NCBI RefSeq assembly: GCF_023712105.1
Contig: NZ_JAMLJI010000002.1
Span: 620,001-684,000, forward strand
Source of the DNA: Larsenimonas suaedae
GTDB taxonomy: Bacteria; Pseudomonadota; Gammaproteobacteria; Pseudomonadales; Halomonadaceae
Reading direction: 5' to 3'
Length of the DNA stretch: 64,000 bases
The position numbers and the translations under genes were made by a program. Every line of letters begins with the position of its first letter. Position 1 is the stretch's first letter. Under the pieces are notes generated by a model. It ran no database searches and had not been told where the DNA came from. It worked only from the letters and a program-made list of their open reading frames with translations. This document shows, one piece after another, positions 1 through 8,735 of the stretch.

Positions 1-330
1 TTCCTGCGCCGTGAGCGTTGTCTGCATGTAGGTGCCCCAGTGGCTTGCGATCACGCCTCGGGCATTTTTCACGGCGCCCAGTGCGTCTTCGGCGCTCATG
101 ATCCCGGCGTTGGCCTTGTTGACCGCATCGATCACATCGACGGCGTAAGCATCCGCGATGATCTTGAGTTCCTTGAGGGGCACGATGCGGTCACGGTACA
201 TCGACTCCATGTTGTCGTTGGCCGCGCGCAGGCTCATTGAGCTTACGAGGCCACTGAGCCCTAAAAACAGAACCGCGACCAGAAAACCCAGCCCGATCTG
301 TTTGCTGATGGATAGATTCTTAAGCTTCAT
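1..330 (-). CDS. Methyl-accepting chemotaxis protein, N-terminal part (partial)
   Basis: Only the first 110 codons lie in the window; the gene runs off the left edge. The product starts MKLKNLSISKQIGLGF, then has a hydrophobic segment (about residues 12-32) and the start of a periplasmic helical domain with the spacing of a four-helix-bundle (4HB/Tar-like) sensor: residues such as NDNMESMYRDRIVPLKEL are typical of this class. Such receptors sense small molecules outside the inner membrane and signal to CheA/CheW. The start is supported by GGAGG seven bases upstream. The ligand cannot be told from this part, and the HAMP and signalling domains are not visible. Confidence 0.85.
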   Translation of the reverse strand, partial: MKLKNLSISKQIGLGFLVAVLFLGLSGLVSSMSLRAANDNMESMYRDRIVPLKELKIIADAYAVDVIDAVNKANAGIMSAEDALGAVKNARGVIASHWGTYMQTTLTAQE

Positions 331-825
331 GGTGCCTCCAAAGCGACTCGGTTCGCGTAGATGCGCCGACTCAGGGGTAGATGAGCGGTAATACGTACGT
401 ACAGGGCAGGGGCAGATAGTGCCGCGCTGGGGTGGCCTTCGGCGTTTCAAGAGGAAACGACGATCAAAGTGCAGGCGTTGTACGTGGGCGGATGCGCCCT
501 CGCCTGTCGGTGTTATGTTGCCAAACACATAAGCAAGCCTTTTTATAAAGTCCTAATAAAACAAAACTTTATACCAAGTTTACTTATCGCTATTTCTAAA
601 TACGGCCATAACTGGCAAGACTTAAGTTGAAGGTCGAGTTTGCGCATGCTGACGGTTTGGTTTTAAGGAAGGCGAAAGCGTTCCGAGGAAGAAAGCCCTT
701 ATTGGAGGTTACCGGCGATGAAGCCTGGCTTGATTCTTTTGAAGATTTACTGGATCGACGCCTTACCGCTCCCGCGGCTTAATTGCACTCGTACCAATCC
801 AGCACATTCCAAGGGAAGCCTTACC
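331..825. other. Intergenic region, AT-rich centre, no intact gene
   Basis: This lies between the divergent chemotaxis receptor and the azoreductase. Positions about 530-600 are clearly AT-rich compared with the flanks and could hold promoters for either side. Part of it (612-782) reads as an open frame without a usable start and is listed separately as a possible remnant. I see no convincing terminator or RNA gene. Confidence 0.5.
612..782 (+). pseudogene. Possible remnant of an AbrB/MazE-like antitoxin C-terminus
   Basis: The frame is open from a stop codon at 609-611 to TAA at 780-782 but has no ATG or GTG near its beginning. Its translation includes ADGLVLRKAKAFRGRKPLLE followed by an acidic/aromatic segment and DLLDRRL. 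The pattern 'DG-L-V-L-R-K' followed by a polar tail resembles the end of AbrB/MazE-type antitoxins, which act as DNA-binding dimers next to a toxin gene. No toxin gene follows. The frame may be chance coding; the assignment rests on pattern recall only. Confidence 0.2.
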
Positions 826-1506
826 ATGCCAACATTTTTGCATATCGATTCCAGCGTACAGCCCGATTCCAGCCGTTCACTGACCAAACGCCTGTCCCGC
901 GCCGTAATAGATGCAGTGCTGGCACGCGCCCCTGAAAGCCTTATCATATCGCGAGACATCGGTGCCAACCCGCCGCCGCTGATCTCCAGCGAGTGGGTTA
1001 CGGCAGCATTCACCGCTGAGGCCGAGCGAACGACGACGCAGCAGGCCGTGCTTGCGCACTCCGAGGTACTGATCGAGGAGCTAAAGGCCGCCGATGTGAT
1101 CGTGCTGGGCGCACCCATGTACAACTACGGCATGCCGGGTCCGCTGAAGGCCTGGTTCGATGCCGTGATCCGGCTCGACAAAACATTCACGTTCGATCTG
1201 GCGCGAGGCGATGCACCGCTGGCACCCGTGCTCACGAACAAGACGCTAGTGCTTTTAACCTCTAACGGCGAATTCGGCTTTGAGCCAGGCGGCATCAACG
1301 CCCACAAGAATCATCTGGCGCCCCACATTCGAACCTGCGCGCACTATCTGGGGGTCGAACGGATGCTCCAGCTCGGCATCGACTATCAGGAGTTCCGAGA
1401 CGACCGCCATGCGGCCTCGGTCGAGGCGGCCTTTAACGCCATTCCCGCTCTGGCCGATACCCTGCTGCTTGCTACATCACCCCGGCCCGCCCATGCATCG
1501 ACATGA
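826..1506 (+). CDS. azoR: FMN-dependent NADH-azoreductase
   Basis: The 226-residue product belongs to the flavodoxin-like AzoR family, which uses FMN and NADH to reduce azo compounds and quinones in the cytoplasm. The N-terminus (MPTFLHIDSSVQPDSSRS) gives the first strand and the phosphate-binding loop. MYNYGMPGPLKAWFD (about residues 97-111) is the family's FMN-site signature, and LTSNGEFGFEPGG lies in the usual later position. Length matches E. coli AzoR (about 200) plus a short C-terminal extension. A longer frame begins at 718, but the start at 826 aligns with the family and follows a purine-rich AAGGGAAG. It converges on the LysR gene with an 10-base gap. Confidence 0.9.
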   Translation: MPTFLHIDSSVQPDSSRSLTKRLSRAVIDAVLARAPESLIISRDIGANPPPLISSEWVTAAFTAEAERTTTQQAVLAHSEVLIEELKAADVIVLGAPMYNYGMPGPLKAWFDAVIRLDKTFTFDLARGDAPLAPVLTNKTLVLLTSNGEFGFEPGGINAHKNHLAPHIRTCAHYLGVERMLQLGIDYQEFRDDRHAASVEAAFNAIPALADTLLLATSPRPAHAST

Positions 1507-1516
1507 CCGCGTCGGG

Positions 1517-2410
1517 TCACAGCGTTTGCGCGGGTCGGGCAAATTCGTCACGCAGCCAGCGAGTGAAACACGCTGTGGCCCGGGTGCGCTTAGCGACCGG
1601 TGGCGGCACCAGCCGAAAGTTAAAGCCGGGCAGCGCCGGGCCCACGAGGCGCTGTAGACGGCGTGCCTCAAGGGCGCCCCCGGCAAGCAGATCACTGCAC
1701 AAAAGCACCCCCAAACCACGCTCGGCAGCGTGGAAGGCCAGAGTCTCCTCGCTGTACCAGGCCACCCGAGCTTCGGCGGCGGCTGGCATGCCGGCGGCCT
1801 TGAACCACTGAGACCAACTGGGCGCGTCGAGGTCGGTGTTTTTCCACTTGAATGCCAGTAGCGATCGGCGGCCAAGCGCTTTCGAGACCAGACCTTCCTC
1901 GGTGCTCGGCCGAGTGACGGCGATGTAGCGATCGCACGCCAGATGGATCTCCTCCCCCCGGGCTGGCGCGGGCCCGTAACGGATCGCCAGATCGACGTCG
2001 GACGAGGACAAATCGATGCCATCTTCAAGGGCTTCGATATGTACGACGATTTCCGGGTAAATGTGACTAAATCGCTCGAGACGAGGCATCAGCCAGCGCT
2101 CGGCGAAAGCACGGGTGGCGGTGAGCCTGACACTGCCACCACCGGGCACAGCCATGAGCGCGGCAAAGGGCCGAGCGATCATGTCTAGGCCTGCATGAAC
2201 GTCGGGATAGATCGAAGCACCAATGGTTGTCAGCTCGATGCGGTTGCCCCGGCGCGTGAACAATTGGTGGCCAAGCACCTCTTCAAGCTGACGTACCTGC
2301 TGGCTCACGGCGGTTACAGTGACCGAAAGCTCCTGTGCGGCCTGAGTGAAACTCAGGTGGCGCGCAACCGTCTCGAACGCCCGAACGGCAGTCAGTGGTG
2401 GCGTTTTCAT
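1517..2410 (-). CDS. LysR-family transcriptional regulator (GcvA-like)
   Basis: The 297-residue protein has an N-terminal winged helix-turn-helix (about residues 5-62, with AAQELSVTVTAVSQQVRQLE) and a periplasmic-binding-protein-like effector domain (about 90-290). The helix motif and the phrase TRAFAERWLMPRLERF are characteristic of the GcvA/AmpR branch. It starts at ATG 2410 with GGAGGG seven bases upstream; the longer open frame to 2713 lacks family similarity. It is divergent from the MFS gene at 2585, so that transporter is a plausible target, while azoR is convergent to it. The effector is unknown. Confidence 0.88.
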   Translation of the reverse strand: MKTPPLTAVRAFETVARHLSFTQAAQELSVTVTAVSQQVRQLEEVLGHQLFTRRGNRIELTTIGASIYPDVHAGLDMIARPFAALMAVPGGGSVRLTATRAFAERWLMPRLERFSHIYPEIVVHIEALEDGIDLSSSDVDLAIRYGPAPARGEEIHLACDRYIAVTRPSTEEGLVSKALGRRSLLAFKWKNTDLDAPSWSQWFKAAGMPAAAEARVAWYSEETLAFHAAERGLGVLLCSDLLAGGALEARRLQRLVGPALPGFNFRLVPPPVAKRTRATACFTRWLRDEFARPAQTL

Positions 2411-2584
2411 GAAAGCCCTCCAAGCAAGTAGCGTCGCGAGCGACGAACGGTGGCACAAGCTTCGACTACGAGACGAGCGAACACAAGCCTGCCTCGTCAT
2501 GCTGGGGCGCTTTTTTGCTATAGTCCGCCGCGGCCTGTCTCTGCGGCCAATGCCTTGATCCATTTTTCTGCTCTGGAGCGTGAT

Positions 2585-3859
2585 GTGACGTCTTCCTCGG
2601 CCGCCTCCGGCCCGCCCTCGTCCGCGCCGACGGTCAACCCGCGGCTTTTGCTCGCAAGCCAGCTGATCTTCAACGCCGGGTTCTACATGGTGTTGCCGTT
2701 TCTGGCGATTCACCTGCGCGATAACCTCGCGATGGCGGGCGCGCTGGTCGGCATGGTGCTGGGCATTCGTACCTTTTCCCAGCAGGGGCTTTTCGTGTTC
2801 GGCGGGGCGCTCTCGGACGCGCTCGGGCCGCGGCGCATCATCCTGCTGGGCTGTCTGATTCGAACCGCCGGCTTTTTGATGCTGGGCTTTTCCGAATCAC
2901 TTTCCATGATCGTGATCGGCGCGTGCCTGACCGGGGCCGGAAGCGCGCTGTTTTCACCGGCGGTCTCGGCGCTTTTGGCGCTGGCCGGCAGCGAAAGCGA
3001 GGCCAGAGGCGGCCAGTCTCGCTCGACCTTGTTTGCCAGGCTCGCGATCTGGGGGGAATGCGGTGCGGTGATGGGGCCGGTGCTCGGGGCGCTTTTGCTG
3101 GATATAAGCTTCCAGCTGGTGTCGCTGGCAGGTGCGCTGGTGTTCGTGGTCATGTTCTTTGTGCTTGGCCGGGCGCTGCCGGCAGGCGCTACCACCACCC
3201 AGACCGGGGAGGCGCAGGCCTCGTGGTGGCACGTGTTCCACAACCCGCAGTTTCTGGCGTTCATCGTGATCTACAGCACCGCGCTTTTGAGCTACAACCA
3301 GCTTTATCTGGCGATGCCGGTGGAACTCGAGCGGGTCGGCGCCGATGAAGGCGCGCTTGCGATGATGTTCATGCTGGTCTCCGCCCTGGTCATTACCCTT
3401 CAACTGCCGATCAACCGGCTGGCGCGCCACGTCGGCCCGGCCATCAGCCTGCCGCTGGGGTTCCTGGTGTACGTCGTCGGCTTTTCCGCAGTGGCGTGGG
3501 CGGCGCCGCACGCGCCGGCCGAGGGCTGGCTCAAGCTGTGGCCGGCGGCGGCGATGGTCAGCGCCATCGCCATTGCCCAGATGATCGTGCGGCCGGTGGC
3601 AATGGATCTGATTCCGGGCTTTGCCGGCGATAAACCGCTTGGGGTGTATTACGGGGCGCTGGCCTCGGCCGGCGGCATTGCGGTGCTGCTTGGTAACGCG
3701 CTCGCGGGGGATCTGCTCGATGGCGCGCTTTCACCTGCGCCCGAGGCCGGGCTGCCCTGGTGGGTGCTGGCGAGCTTTCCGCTGGCAAGCGCTTTCGCGC
3801 TGCTCATACTCTTTCGCCTGCCGGCGCTTTCCCACCTTCGCTCCAAGTCCGCCACTTAG
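2585..3859 (+). CDS. MFS transporter, MdtH-like drug exporter
   Basis: The 424-residue product has about twelve hydrophobic segments and a charged central loop, as in Major Facilitator proteins. After a Ser/Pro-rich N-terminus the first helix contains FNAGFYMVLPFLAIHLRD, and GALSDALGPRRI in loop 2-3 is the MFS signature A; both resemble E. coli MdtH. It would export compounds across the inner membrane by proton antiport, but the substrate cannot be predicted. A GTG start at 2585 is preferred because GGAG lies nine bases upstream; an open frame extends back to 2450. It is divergent from the LysR gene and ends at a shared terminator with hemB. Confidence 0.82.
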   Translation: MTSSSAASGPPSSAPTVNPRLLLASQLIFNAGFYMVLPFLAIHLRDNLAMAGALVGMVLGIRTFSQQGLFVFGGALSDALGPRRIILLGCLIRTAGFLMLGFSESLSMIVIGACLTGAGSALFSPAVSALLALAGSESEARGGQSRSTLFARLAIWGECGAVMGPVLGALLLDISFQLVSLAGALVFVVMFFVLGRALPAGATTTQTGEAQASWWHVFHNPQFLAFIVIYSTALLSYNQLYLAMPVELERVGADEGALAMMFMLVSALVITLQLPINRLARHVGPAISLPLGFLVYVVGFSAVAWAAPHAPAEGWLKLWPAAAMVSAIAIAQMIVRPVAMDLIPGFAGDKPLGVYYGALASAGGIAVLLGNALAGDLLDGALSPAPEAGLPWWVLASFPLASAFALLILFRLPALSHLRSKSAT

Positions 3860-3892
3860 GGGCCAAAGCAGTTACGCCACCACAGCCAGACA

Positions 3893-3924
3893 CAAAAACG
3901 CCGCGCAAATGCGCGGCGTTTTCA
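3893..3924. terminator. Bidirectional intrinsic terminator between the MFS gene and hemB
   Basis: The stem ACGCCGCGC/GCGCGGCGT closes on a short AAAT loop and is flanked by a run of T on each strand (five on the hemB side, four on the MFS side). It sits between two convergent genes. Confidence 0.85.
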
Positions 3925-3948
3925 TGAGTGGCGAACGCCTCTACGTGC

Positions 3949-4923
3949 TTACAGCCCTTCTTCCAGAAGCTGCGGGGCGAAGTAGGTCATGATCAGATCG
4001 GCGCCAGCGCGGCGCATGGAGCCAAGCGTTTCGCGTATCACGGCGGATTCATCGATCACGCCCTGCGCCGCGGCGAACTTGATCATCGCGTATTCCCCGC
4101 TGACCTGATAGGCCACCAGCGGCAGCAGGCTGTTGCGGCGAATGTCGGCCATGATGTCCAAGTAAGCCAGCGCCGGCTTCACCATCAGGAAATCCGCGCC
4201 TTCGGCCTCATCGGCCAGCGACTCTCTGAGCGCTTCGCGGCGGTTCATCGGGTCCATCTGGTAGGTCTTGCGATCGCCTTTCAGCTCGGTGCCGGCGGCT
4301 TCACGGAACGGGCCGTAAAGCGCCGAGGCGAGCTTGGTCGAGTAGGCCATGATGGGGATGTCGGTAAAGCCCGCTTCATCGAGTGCAGCGCGAATCGCCG
4401 CGACCTGGCCATCCTGCGCAGACGACGGCGCGATAATGTCGGCGCCGGCTTTCGCCGCCTGCACCGCCTGGATGCCAAGGTTCTTGATGGTGCGGTCGTT
4501 GTCGACGGTGTTGCCCTTCAGGATGCCGCAGTGACCGTGGCAGGTGTATTCGCAGAAGCAGATGTCCGGAATCACCACCAGCTCCGGCGCGGCTTCCTTG
4601 ATGGTGCGCACCATGCGCGCCACCATGCCGTCTTCCCTGAGCGCGTCGCTGCCGGTCTCATCCTTGTTGTGGGAAATCCCGAACGGCATGATGCTCTTGA
4701 GCCCCAGCGCGCTCAGGCGGCGGGCTTCCTCACCGAGCTTGCTTTCGGGCACGCGGTACTGGCCCGGCATGCCTTCGATGGGGGTGTACTCATCGGTCTC
4801 CTCCTCGACGAAGATCGGATACACCAGATGCTCCGCACTGAGGGATGTTTCGCGAACGATGTTGCGAAGGGCGTCGCTCGAGCGCAAACGACGAAGACGG
4901 GCCTGCGGAAACTGGGCCGGCAT
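3949..4923 (-). CDS. hemB: Delta-aminolevulinic acid dehydratase (porphobilinogen synthase)
   Basis: The 324-residue enzyme condenses two 5-aminolevulinate molecules to porphobilinogen in haem biosynthesis. Cysteines 122, 124 and 132 in [12 protein letters not shown] are the catalytic zinc ligands of the zinc-dependent class. The two active-site lysines are K197 (YSTKLAS) and K249 (MVKPALAY), nearly the E. coli numbering. Length equals the family norm. The start at 4923 follows AAGGAGGT. An alternative in-frame ATG 14 codons upstream lies inside a duplicated leader sequence and has no ribosome site. Confidence 0.97.
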   Translation of the reverse strand: MPAQFPQARLRRLRSSDALRNIVRETSLSAEHLVYPIFVEEETDEYTPIEGMPGQYRVPESKLGEEARRLSALGLKSIMPFGISHNKDETGSDALREDGMVARMVRTIKEAAPELVVIPDICFCEYTCHGHCGILKGNTVDNDRTIKNLGIQAVQAAKAGADIIAPSSAQDGQVAAIRAALDEAGFTDIPIMAYSTKLASALYGPFREAAGTELKGDRKTYQMDPMNRREALRESLADEAEGADFLMVKPALAYLDIMADIRRNSLLPLVAYQVSGEYAMIKFAAAQGVIDESAVIRETLGSMRRAGADLIMTYFAPQLLEEGL

Positions 4924-4932
4924 GAGACCTCC

Positions 4933-4970
4933 TTGCGGGTCATGAAAAGCGTTGCGGGTCATGAAAAAAC
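4933..4970. repeat. Two 19-bp direct repeats in the hemB leader
   Basis: TTGCGGGTCATGAAAAGCG is followed directly by a second copy differing only in the last bases (TTGCGGGTCATGAAAAAAC). They begin ten bases upstream of the hemB start and overlap the 5' side of its Shine-Dalgarno region. Confidence 0.8.
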
Positions 4971-5149
4971 GTCGGGCCTGAGTATAGCGCTGCGGGCCAG
5001 TGAGGTCAGGGAAACGGCGGCATAGTGTGGTTCTATCACTGACGTTCGCTCGATGACGCCGCCATTGCGCCATGACGATAAAAAACGCTGATCGAAAATA
5101 AAGCATTCACTCACGTTATATCGCGTGTTCCGGTGCCTGCCTACAATGA

Positions 5150-5223
5150 CCCCACTCAAGGCACCCCGCCCGACGCCTTCTTATACTCACCCCGCAACGC
5201 CGCGCCACCGCGCGGCGTTTTTA
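5150..5223 (+). ncRNA. Candidate small RNA ending in an intrinsic terminator
   Basis: A strong plus-strand terminator (5196-5223) has no plus-strand gene before it, because hemB upstream is on the other strand. The preceding segment carries TACAAT near 5141 as a possible -10 element and a second small stem (AAGGC ... GCCTT, about 5158-5182). This arrangement would make a transcript of about 70 nt. No known RNA family was recognised; the start point is a guess. Confidence 0.35.
5196..5223 (+). terminator. Intrinsic terminator without an upstream gene
   Basis: A 10-bp perfect stem AACGCCGCGC/GCGCGGCGTT with a CACC loop is followed by five T on the plus strand only. On the minus strand the stem is not followed by T, so it does not serve hemB. 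Confidence 0.75.
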
Positions 5224-5316
5224 TCGATACGCGTTTTCAAGGCGCAGGGCAGGCTACGCTTAATCACAAAGCGCATCATGATACTCCGCGCTGTATCAGG
5301 GAAGACCGAACACCAT

Positions 5317-6759
5317 ATGACACCCGACAACACATCCAGCCAGAAACAAGCCAGCGGTTGGACCCTTGGGCTCCTGCCCGCTCCGGAGCTTCCGGCCCGC
5401 ATCGTCGAAAAGATTCGAGATCGACTGGCCGAGCGGCTTTCGAACCAGGTCGCAAGCGACAAGGGCTGGCACATCGAGACCCTCACCGACCCGATGGTCG
5501 GCACCGACGAAGACGCCAATGACATCATGGACGAGGCCGAGCGCTTCAAGCAGGAACACGGCTGGACCTACGTGGTGTGCATCACCGACCTGCCGCTTTT
5601 CCATGACGGCAAACCACTGGCCGCCAGCGCCAGCCACTCACGCGGCATCGGGATTCTGTCCCAGCCGGCGCTTGGGGCCTCGCCGATGGAAAAACGGGTG
5701 GAAGAGGCGATCACCCAGCTGGTGAGCGAGCTTCATTTCGGAAGCACGAAAGAAGGCCGGAATGCCTTTTGCGATTACCACGGCAAGACACGGCGCTGGC
5801 AGCGTAGCGCCGCGCAGCAGCTGGTAAGGCGACGGCTGTCTGAGTGGATCGCGCCCTTTGCCCGGCGCGACCTCTCTGAAGACGACACCGACCTCGATGT
5901 GCGTTTCGTGGCCCGGTTTCGGTTCACGGGCTACTTCAAGCTGATCGGTGGGATGGTGCGGGCCAACCGCCCCTGGTCGATTTTCCCGGCCTTTCGTCGC
6001 GTGGGCGCGGCCGCGTTCGCAACCGGCGCCTACGGAATGATCTTTCCCTCGATGTGGCGTCTGGCCGACAGCTACGAACCCTGGCGCTTTCTAACGCTGA
6101 TGCTGCTGTCGATGATTGCGATGGTGGTCTGGATCGTCGTCGATCACGGCCTGTGGGAGCCGGTGCGTCACCGCGATGCGTTTTCCAACGCCAAGCTCTA
6201 CAACATCGCGACCTTCAGTACGCTGGGGGTCGGGGTGCTGTTCTATTACCTGTTCTTGATGCTGCTGTTTTGCATCACGGCGTACCTGTTCGTGCCGTCG
6301 GCGGTCATGGGCCAGACACTCGGTCACGCCATCGGCACGCTTGAATTCGGTGCGCTCGGCTGGCTGGCCACGTCGCTTGCAACCGTCGGTGGCGCACTGG
6401 GTTCCGGCCTTGAAAGCGATGAAACGGTTCGAAGTGCAACCTACGGCTATCGCCAGCAGCTGCGTCAGAAGCGCCTTCAAGAGCAGCGCGAGAACAACAA
6501 CGACGATAATCAAAGCGACAACGATAATTACGAAGACCCGGACGACCCCGAGGACGACGACGGCCAGGCGGAACGTGATCAGGCGGACCGGGAGGACAAG
6601 GAGCGTGAAGACACGTCCAAACACGAGCCCAAGTCCGACGATAAACACGACAACGAAACCGACGAAAACGAGCAGAATCAGGCCCAGCGTGAGCGGGCTG
6701 ACCATGACACGAACAAGGGGCTTCGCCCTGATGCGAACCAGCGCAGAGACAACGACTGA
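5317..6759 (+). CDS. Membrane protein of unknown function with highly charged C-terminal tail
   Basis: The 480-residue product has a soluble N-terminal domain of about 210 residues (ELPARIVEKIRDRLAERL, later YVVCITDLPL), then four or five membrane segments between about residues 230 and 363. The last 95 residues or so are almost entirely Asp, Glu, Asn, Gln, Lys and Arg and should be disordered. The N-terminal part recalls proteins that automatic pipelines sometimes label methylene-tetrahydrofolate dehydrogenase, but I see no folate-enzyme motif and do not support that name. ATG 5317 is chosen over the frame start at 5125 because the upstream part overlaps the terminator. It ends at a shared terminator with the permease gene. 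Confidence 0.7.
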   Translation: MTPDNTSSQKQASGWTLGLLPAPELPARIVEKIRDRLAERLSNQVASDKGWHIETLTDPMVGTDEDANDIMDEAERFKQEHGWTYVVCITDLPLFHDGKPLAASASHSRGIGILSQPALGASPMEKRVEEAITQLVSELHFGSTKEGRNAFCDYHGKTRRWQRSAAQQLVRRRLSEWIAPFARRDLSEDDTDLDVRFVARFRFTGYFKLIGGMVRANRPWSIFPAFRRVGAAAFATGAYGMIFPSMWRLADSYEPWRFLTLMLLSMIAMVVWIVVDHGLWEPVRHRDAFSNAKLYNIATFSTLGVGVLFYYLFLMLLFCITAYLFVPSAVMGQTLGHAIGTLEFGALGWLATSLATVGGALGSGLESDETVRSATYGYRQQLRQKRLQEQRENNNDDNQSDNDNYEDPDDPEDDDGQAERDQADREDKEREDTSKHEPKSDDKHDNETDENEQNQAQRERADHDTNKGLRPDANQRRDND

Positions 6760-6801
6760 GCCCTTGTCGATAGCGCCCGACGCAAAATGACCCCAAAGCG
6801 C

Positions 6802-6838
6802 AAAAAGCCCCGGAGGATACATCCTCCGGGGCTTTTTT
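6802..6838. terminator. Bidirectional intrinsic terminator
   Basis: The perfect stem GCCCCGGAGGAT/ATCCTCCGGGGC is flanked by A-run and T-run and lies between the convergent membrane-protein gene and the NCS1 permease. Confidence 0.92.
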
Positions 6839-6854
6839 ATCAGAACACGCGGTC

Positions 6855-8315
6855 TCAGGGGCGCGACGTGACCGGCTTGCGGGCGGTGCCCCGGCGCCAG
6901 AGCCCGGACTGCCAGCCATGGGCCAGTGCAGCGATGCCTCCGCCAAGGAACACCGCGAAGCTACTGATGTCGCCAAGCGGGGCCAGGCTGACCGGAATGC
7001 TCACCAGCCCACCCATCAAAAGCGAGCGCAGCGCGACCGGGTTGACCCCACCCTGATAGTGGTAGGCGCTGCCGGCTTCGGAAGAAAACAGTGCGTTGAG
7101 GTCGATCTTCTGACGGCGCACCTTATAGAAATCGACCAGGATGATGCCGTAGAGCGGGCCGATCAGCGCCGCCAGCACACCCACGGTGTAGTGGATCAGC
7201 TCTGGGTTGTTGAACAGGTTCCAGGGCGTCAGAAAGATCGAGCCAACTGCGGCGATCATGCCGCCCATGCGCCAGCTGATCTTCTCGGGCGCGACGTGGG
7301 AGAAATCGAACGCCGGCGCGACGAAGTTGGCCACGATATTGATGCCGATGGTGGCGGCGACAAAGGCGAACACACCCAGTACGGCGGCGGTGGCGCTGTC
7401 GATGCGGGCCACGGTTTCAATCGGGTCGGTCAGCATTTCACCGAACACCTGCGGCGTACCGGAGACCACGACCACCGTGATGATCGAAAACATCAGGAAG
7501 TTGACCGGAAGGCCCCAGAAGTTGCCGCGACGAACAGACTTTTCAGTGGCGCAGTAGCGCGAGAAGTCACCGAAGTTGAGCGTCGGGCCTGCAAAATAGC
7601 CCGCGACCAGAACCGCGGCCACCACCATCTGCCACAGCGCCTCGCCACCGCTAAGGGTCTCATTGGAGAGCGACAGGCTGATGTTTTCAGGCCCGGCGCG
7701 CCAGACGATCCAGCCGGCAAGCGCGAACATGACCGCGTACACCAGGGGGCCTGCCCAGTCGTTGAAGCGGCGGATGGTGTCCATGCCACGCCAGAACACC
7801 AGCGCCTGCAGCACCCACATCAGCGCGAAGCAGAACCAGCCCAGCGCCGACAGCCCCAGAAAGCTCGTGCCCGCCCAGGATTCAAGCCCCGGAAACCAGC
7901 GCAGCAGCACCAGCAAAAGCGCGTTGGAGGCAAGCCAGGTCTGAATGCCGTACCACACCACCGCGATCAAGCCGCGAATGACCGCCGGCACGTTGGCGCC
8001 TTTCGTCCCGAAGGCCATTCGGCAGATGACCGGAAACGGCACGCCGGTGCGCTGGCTGGGCCGGGCCACGGCATTGGCAAAGACCTGCACGACCAGAATG
8101 CCGACCAACAGTGAAATCAATACCTGCCAACCCATCAGACCGAGGCCGAACAGGCTCGCCGCCAGCACATAGCCGCCGACGCTGTGAATGTCGGCCATCC
8201 AGAAGGCAAAAATGTTATAGGCGTTCCAATCCTGCTTGGCGGGCGCCAGATCCTCGTTGTGAAGATGCGGGTCAGGCGCGGCAGGCATTTGCCCTTCAGT
8301 CTTGTTCGTGTTCAT
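6855..8315 (-). CDS. NCS1-family nucleobase/allantoin:cation symporter
   Basis: The 486-residue integral membrane protein has about twelve hydrophobic helices and the NCS1 hallmark WFCFALMWVLQ plus a conserved NDWAGP and KIDLNALF end region. Members import purines, pyrimidines, allantoin or hydantoins with a cation. The neighbouring allantoinase, racemase and aminotransferase genes make allantoin or a related ureide the likely substrate (inference). ATG 8315 has GGAG at good distance; an upstream in-frame ATG at 8327 lies within that site. It is transcribed away from the GntR gene across a 420-bp regulatory region. Confidence 0.88.
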   Translation of the reverse strand: MNTNKTEGQMPAAPDPHLHNEDLAPAKQDWNAYNIFAFWMADIHSVGGYVLAASLFGLGLMGWQVLISLLVGILVVQVFANAVARPSQRTGVPFPVICRMAFGTKGANVPAVIRGLIAVVWYGIQTWLASNALLLVLLRWFPGLESWAGTSFLGLSALGWFCFALMWVLQALVFWRGMDTIRRFNDWAGPLVYAVMFALAGWIVWRAGPENISLSLSNETLSGGEALWQMVVAAVLVAGYFAGPTLNFGDFSRYCATEKSVRRGNFWGLPVNFLMFSIITVVVVSGTPQVFGEMLTDPIETVARIDSATAAVLGVFAFVAATIGINIVANFVAPAFDFSHVAPEKISWRMGGMIAAVGSIFLTPWNLFNNPELIHYTVGVLAALIGPLYGIILVDFYKVRRQKIDLNALFSSEAGSAYHYQGGVNPVALRSLLMGGLVSIPVSLAPLGDISSFAVFLGGGIAALAHGWQSGLWRRGTARKPVTSRP

Positions 8316-8735
8316 GCGCGGCTCCATGAAGGCTCGTTACGCTGCCACCGGCAGCCCTGCGTTGGCCGGATGGCCATTGGTCTCTGTCCTAGTTCGTATA
8401 CAATCTTCGTGCCAATTTGGCGCACTGGCGTAAAAAAAGAGCCTCCCGGGCGCTAAACCCCGCATGGCAGGGGGTGCCATGATGATGCATCACTTCGGCC
8501 AGGCGCCGGGCATGGAGAAAGGCCATGGCCCCACCGGGTATGCGGCATGCACCATAACCGTGCTCGAGCCGGACGTTGTGCACCATAAAAGCGCTATTTC
8601 GTATACAGCGACAGCATTAATCAGCCACTGCCCACGGCGCTATTGGCCGATGGTCGCCTTGCACCAAGGGGTGTTGGCGCGCTGGCATGGAAAATGCTTG
8701 TATACAATCATCGAGACCGCGACCTCAGGATTTCC
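8316..8735. promoter_or_regulatory. Divergent control region with three GTATAC-centred sites
   Basis: This 420-bp region separates the NCS1 permease and the GntR gene and contains no likely gene. GTATAC occurs at 8397-8402, 8601-8606 and 8700-8705; in the last copy it forms the perfect palindrome TTGTATACAA (8698-8707). The first copy (TCGTATACAATC) and the second (TTTCGTATACAGCG) are similar. Small palindromes of this size are typical of GntR/FadR-type operators, and the outer sites lie close to each gene's start. Confidence 0.5.
8698..8707. promoter_or_regulatory. Candidate GntR operator TTGTATACAA
   Basis: A perfect 10-bp palindrome lies 28 bases upstream of the GntR start, with related sites at 8393-8405 and 8597-8609. 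Autoregulation by the adjacent GntR protein is the simplest reading. Confidence 0.45.

Noticed and set aside
3928-5025. 365-codon plus-strand frame opposite hemB
   Set aside because: It is the antisense shadow of hemB; the hemB frame has full family motifs and a strong ribosome site.
6918-8114. 398-codon plus-strand frame rich in Arg, His and Gln opposite the NCS1 permease
   Set aside because: Composition is typical of antisense to a high-GC membrane protein gene; the permease is unmistakable.
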